Below, piece after piece: positions 59,783 to 64,000 of a stretch of 64,000 bases of DNA. A program made the translations under genes and the position numbers. Each line of letters begins with the position of its first letter. Within the stretch, counting starts at the first letter, position 1. This stretch comes from Kineococcus xinjiangensis (GTDB taxonomy: Bacteria > Actinomycetota > Actinomycetes > Actinomycetales > Kineococcaceae), in NCBI RefSeq assembly GCF_002934625.1, contig NZ_PTJD01000007.1, forward strand, positions 124,001 to 188,000. The letters are read 5' to 3'. The notes under the pieces were generated by a model, which saw nothing but the letters and a program-made list of their open reading frames with translations, had not been told where the DNA came from and did not search any database.

Positions 59783-60706
59783 TCAGCCGGGGCGGACGTC
59801 GTCCGGAGCAGCCGGCGCGACGGGCTCCACGGGCAGCGGCACGGCGCCCTCGGGAAGCGGCGGGGGCGTGCCCCCGAAGGCGGGGCAGCGGACCTGGTGG
59901 TCGCACCACTTGCAGAGCTTCCCCGGGGAGGGGCGCCAGTCCCCGGCGGCGGTGGCGCGCTCGATCGCCGCCCACAGGGCCTTCACCTTGCGCTCGGTGG
60001 CCAGGAGCTCCGCCTCGTCGGGCGTGTAGCGCAGCACGTCTCCGGAGCCGAGGTAGACCAGCTGAAGCTGCCGGGGGACGACGCCCTTGAGCCGCCACAG
60101 CACCAGCGCGTAGAACCGCATCTGGAACAGCGCCTTCGCCTCGAACAGCTGGGAGGGCGCCTTGCCGGTCTTGTAGTCCACGACGCGCAGGTCCCCGCTG
60201 GGGGCGACGTCGAGGCGGTCGACGATGCCGCGCAGCACCAGACCGTCGTCGAGGAGGGCCTCCACCCTCACCTCCCGCCCTGCGGGCTCCAGCCGGCGGG
60301 GGTCCTCGAGCTGGAAGTAGCGCTCCAGCAGGGCCTCGGCGCTGAGCAGCCACTCCTGCAGCGGGGCGGGGTCGCCGTCGGGGAACAGGGCGGCCACGTC
60401 CGGTTCCCGCTCGCGCAGCGCCTCCCACTGGGCGGCGACCATCCCCCGCGCCGCGGGCGCGGTGCGCTGCTCCGGCGGGAGGTCGAACAGGCGCTCCAGC
60501 ACGGCGTGCACGACCGTGCCCCGCACGGCCGCGGCGCTCGGCGCCTCGGGCAGCCGGTCCACCACGCGGAAGCGGTAGAGCAGCGGGCATTGCATGAAGT
60601 CGGCGGCCCGTGAGGGCGACAGCGAGGCCCGCCGCGCCCCCGGCGCGGGGGTGGCGGGGGGTGGGGAGACGGGGGCGTCGGCGCCCGGGTCGGTTGCCGT
60701 TCGCAT
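59783..60706 (-). CDS. RecB-family exonuclease (PD-(D/E)XK nuclease, Cas4-like)
   Basis: 307 residues with RASLSPSRAADFMQCPLLYRFR at the N-terminus (first iron-sulfur Cys), GTVVHAVLERLF, RGIVDRLDVAPSGDLRVVDYKTGKAP (catalytic Asp, Asp and Lys) and a C-terminal CKWCDHQVRCP cysteine cluster, as in the Cas4/AddB-type 4Fe-4S nucleases. The family is conserved beside arc. No helicase or CRISPR genes are nearby. ATG at 60706, 7 nt after TATGGT, leaderless-like. It probably acts in DNA repair. Confidence 0.88.
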   Translation of the reverse strand: MRTATDPGADAPVSPPPATPAPGARRASLSPSRAADFMQCPLLYRFRVVDRLPEAPSAAAVRGTVVHAVLERLFDLPPEQRTAPAARGMVAAQWEALREREPDVAALFPDGDPAPLQEWLLSAEALLERYFQLEDPRRLEPAGREVRVEALLDDGLVLRGIVDRLDVAPSGDLRVVDYKTGKAPSQLFEAKALFQMRFYALVLWRLKGVVPRQLQLVYLGSGDVLRYTPDEAELLATERKVKALWAAIERATAAGDWRPSPGKLCKWCDHQVRCPAFGGTPPPLPEGAVPLPVEPVAPAAPDDVRPG

Positions 60707-60852
60707 GCCGTCCACCATAGGCGGCGGTCCCGACAGCACCGGCGCACTCCGCGCCCGCCCGCGCCGCGCAAGCAGCGCTGCGGACGGCCACGTGGACGGC
60801 CTCGCGGACGGCCCCGGCCGCGCCCGCCGCGGCCGGGACCTACGATCGAGCG

Positions 60853-62028
60853 GTGCCATCCCCCTCCTCCGCCCCGGCCGCCGCCGGAGCGCCGGAAGAG
60901 CGCACCCGCAGGGCCGGACTGCTGCTGGGCCGCCCCTTCGGCGTGCCGCTGATGCTGTCCACCTCCTGGCTGCTGTTCGCCGCCGTCATCACTGCCGTCT
61001 TCGGGCCCCGCCTGAGCGAGCGCATCCCCGGCGCCGGCGCCTACGGCGTCGCGTTCGGCTACGCGGTGCTGCTGCTGCTGTCCGTGCTGGCGCACGAGGC
61101 GGCCCACGCGGCCACCGCCCGGGCCGTCGGGATGCGGGTGACCGGGATCACCCTCGACGTGTGGGGTGGGCACACCACCTTCGCCGACGAGGCCCCCAGC
61201 CCGGGCCGCAGCTTCCTGGTGGCCGTCACGGGGCCGCTGGCCAACGGTCTGGTCGCGCTGGCCGCCTGGGGCGTCCTGCTCGCCGCGGAGCTGCCACCGA
61301 TCGCCGGGCTGCTGGTGCAGGCGCTGCTGGTCAGCAACGTCCTGGTCGCGGTGTTCAACCTGCTGCCGGGTCTGCCGCTGGACGGCGGGCACCTCCTCGA
61401 GGCGCTGGTGTGGCGGCTCAGCGGCGAGCGCACGACCGGCACCGCCGCGGCCGGCTGGGGCGGCCGCGTGGTGGCGGTGCTGGTGCTGGTGGCGGCGCTC
61501 GGCTGGCCGCTGCTGAGCGGTGCCGAGCCGTCCCTTCTGGCGGTCGTCTGGGCGGCCCTCGTCTCCGCGCTGCTGTGGCAGGGAGCCGGGCAGGCCCTGC
61601 GGCACGCGCGGGTGCGCCGGCGGCTGCCGACGCTGACCGCCGGCGCACTGCAGCGACCGGCGATCGCGGTGCCGGCCGGGGCGACCGTCGCCGACGTCGT
61701 GGCCCGCGCCCGCGCCCGCGTGGACGCCGGGGTCGACGGGCAGCGGCTGGAGGTCGTGCTCGTCACCGACGACGGGGTGCCCGTCGCGGTCGTCGACACC
61801 GCCGCCCTGCAACGGGTGCCGGAGGCCCGCCGGGGCGGGCTGACGGCCGGTGCCACGGCCCGGGCGCTGGGGCCGCGGCCGGTGCTGCGCGCGGACCTGG
61901 CCGGGATGGCGCTGCTCGACGCGGTGACGCACCACGGACTGGGGGAGCACGTCGTCGTCGACGCCGGCGGGACCGTGGTGGGCCTGCTGCGCGGCGGTGA
62001 CGTGGTGCGGGCCGTGACCGGCCGCTGA
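60853..62028 (+). CDS. Site-2 protease-family (M50) membrane metalloprotease with CBS domains
   Basis: 391 residues: six or so spans in the first 230 residues, the zinc motif HEAAH (near residue 80) and the second site LPLDGGHLLEAL (near 178), followed by a C-terminal region resembling a pair of CBS domains (IAVPAGATVADVVA, VDAGGTVVGLLRGGDVVRA). It is the actinobacterial M50 protease usually located between RecB-like nuclease and trmI. Targets unknown. GTG start 6 nt after TACGAT. Confidence 0.88.
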   Translation: MPSPSSAPAAAGAPEERTRRAGLLLGRPFGVPLMLSTSWLLFAAVITAVFGPRLSERIPGAGAYGVAFGYAVLLLLSVLAHEAAHAATARAVGMRVTGITLDVWGGHTTFADEAPSPGRSFLVAVTGPLANGLVALAAWGVLLAAELPPIAGLLVQALLVSNVLVAVFNLLPGLPLDGGHLLEALVWRLSGERTTGTAAAGWGGRVVAVLVLVAALGWPLLSGAEPSLLAVVWAALVSALLWQGAGQALRHARVRRRLPTLTAGALQRPAIAVPAGATVADVVARARARVDAGVDGQRLEVVLVTDDGVPVAVVDTAALQRVPEARRGGLTAGATARALGPRPVLRADLAGMALLDAVTHHGLGEHVVVDAGGTVVGLLRGGDVVRAVTGR

Positions 62029-62108
62029 GCCCCACCCGCCGCCGAGCCCCACCGCCGCTGGGCTCGTCCACCCGCCGCGCCCGGCATGGGCGAGGATCGG
62101 CCCCCTGA

Positions 62109-63391
<1,283 letters not shown>

Positions 63392-63392
<1 letters not shown>

Positions 63393-63413
63393 ACCCGTTC
63401 TCCGGGTTAGTGT
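63392..63413 (+). promoter_or_regulatory. Hairpin and possible -10 box before arc
   Basis: AACCCG (63392-63397) and CGGGTT (63403-63408) form a 6-bp stem right after the trmI stop. It overlaps a TAGTGT -10-like box (63408-63413), which would give an arc leader of roughly 55 nt. No clear -35. Confidence 0.35.
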
Positions 63414-63474
63414 CGAGTGCATCCACCGTCCCGGGGCAGGACGCCCGGGGGTCGATCGACGGGAGAGGTGCGCC

Positions 63475-64000
63475 ATGACGGATCCCCACGGTCAGCAGCA
63501 GGGCCAGCAGTTCGGCGAGCAGTCCCCCCGCCAGTCCTGGGGCGGAGCCGAACGGGAGCACCGCCACGCCCTCCTGCTGGAGCAGCAGCTGGAGGCCACC
63601 CGCAGCCGGCTGGCGCAGACGAGCACCCAGAACGAGCGCCTCGCCGCCACCCTGCGCGAGGCCCGCGACCAGATCGTGTCGCTGCGCTCTGAGGTGGACC
63701 GCCTGGGCCAGCCGCCCGCCGGGTACGGCACCTTCGTCGCCGCCCACGAGGACGGCACCGTCGACGTGATGACGTCCGGGCGCAAGATGCGCGTCGCGGT
63801 CAGCCCCGCGGTGGAGCTCGCGGCGCTGCGATCGGGCCAGGAGGTCATGCTCAACGAGGCCCTCAACGTCGTGGCCGCCTGCGGCTTCGAGCAGGTCGGC
63901 GAGCTCGTCGCCGTCAAGGAGCTCCTCGACGGCGACCGGGCGCTGGTGCTGGCCCGCGCCGACGAGGAGCGGGTGGTGCGCCTGGCCGCCCCGCTGCTGG
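63475..64000 (+). CDS. arc: Proteasome-associated AAA ATPase ARC/Mpa (partial, N-terminal part)
   Basis: The first 175 residues are present; the gene continues past the right edge. After a Gln-rich start there is a coiled coil (residues 25-75; [43 protein letters not shown]), which binds Pup in Mpa, then the first OB domain ([27 protein letters not shown]) and part of the second. The AAA domain is outside the window. It would unfold pupylated proteins for the 20S proteasome. ATG at 63475 with GAGAGG 7 nt upstream. Confidence 0.92.
   Translation, partial: MTDPHGQQQGQQFGEQSPRQSWGGAEREHRHALLLEQQLEATRSRLAQTSTQNERLAATLREARDQIVSLRSEVDRLGQPPAGYGTFVAAHEDGTVDVMTSGRKMRVAVSPAVELAALRSGQEVMLNEALNVVAACGFEQVGELVAVKELLDGDRALVLARADEERVVRLAAPLL

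Overview
The window is a very GC-rich (roughly 74-75 % by eye), gene-dense chromosomal segment of an actinobacterium. It carries mshC (mycothiol ligase), the start of the Pup-proteasome ATPase gene (arc/mpa), DUF3090, SCO1664-like and MSMEG_4193-like genes, many GTG starts, and the conserved neighbourhood phosphomutase - DUF3090 - SCO1664 - mshC ... PAC2 - HAD - RecB-like nuclease - M50 protease - trmI - arc. The gene content suggests Kineosporiaceae, possibly Kineococcus; that assignment is inference, since no rRNA or other taxonomic marker is present. No tRNA, rRNA, insertion sequence, prophage or CRISPR array was seen.

Layout. 1-3.8 kb: the N-terminal half of a fused ABC transporter (runs off the left edge), a lipid kinase and a small membrane protein. 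3.9-6.9 kb: a two-gene photoreceptor operon, heme oxygenase plus a bacteriophytochrome with a SpoIIE-type phosphatase output. 6.9-13.9 kb: secreted PI-PLC-like enzyme, universal stress protein, membrane proteins, VOC protein, S66 carboxypeptidase, unknown proteins and a DUF218 protein. 14-18 kb: TetR regulator divergent from a DUF418 membrane protein, then a membrane GGDEF-EAL protein. 18.2-24.3 kb: a five-gene operon (TIM-barrel isomerase/epimerase, DhaK-DhaL kinase, RpiB, TPI-like isomerase, hydroxyacyl-CoA dehydrogenase family) under a GntR/FCD regulator, resembling C4-ketose (erythrulose) catabolism. 24.4-27.9 kb: M20 hydrolase, a thioredoxin-fold lipoprotein coupled to a CcdA-like protein, and a small GntR regulator. 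28-33.3 kb: membrane protein, two-component system, RDD protein, and a HTH/Clp-N gene pair with an operator-embedded promoter. 33.4-39 kb: photolyase, saccharopine-dehydrogenase-like protein, LGFP-repeat protein, threonine ammonia-lyase, DUF5703 and an acidic protein. 39.2-44.9 kb: uppP, corA and the start of the mycothiol neighbourhood. 45-51.4 kb: a methylcitrate-cycle locus (prpE divergent from gntR-prpD-prpB-prpC). 51.5-57.8 kb: glutamate-synthase-like protein, three AIM24 paralogues with a membrane protein, and a secreted M28 peptidase. 58-64 kb: the rest of the conserved neighbourhood up to arc, cut at the right edge.

Three regulatory themes recur. First, about 19 genes start 6-8 nt after a -10-like hexamer (usually TAnnnT) with no Shine-Dalgarno sequence, the signature of leaderless mRNAs. 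Second, several regulators sit next to short perfect palindromes that overlap predicted promoters (TetR at 14.67 kb, HTH at 32.38 kb, GntR/prp at 46.94 and 47.00 kb). Third, convergent gene pairs are often separated by perfect GC-rich hairpins. The 44.9-58 kb block separates mshC from PAC2, which are often close together in other actinobacteria, so it may be an insertion into an otherwise conserved locus. I found no system that is clearly new to biology. The strongest leads are the light-regulated phosphatase operon, the HTH/Clp-N pair, the AIM24 operon, the possible uppP leader ORF and the probable CTG start in the SCO1664-like gene.
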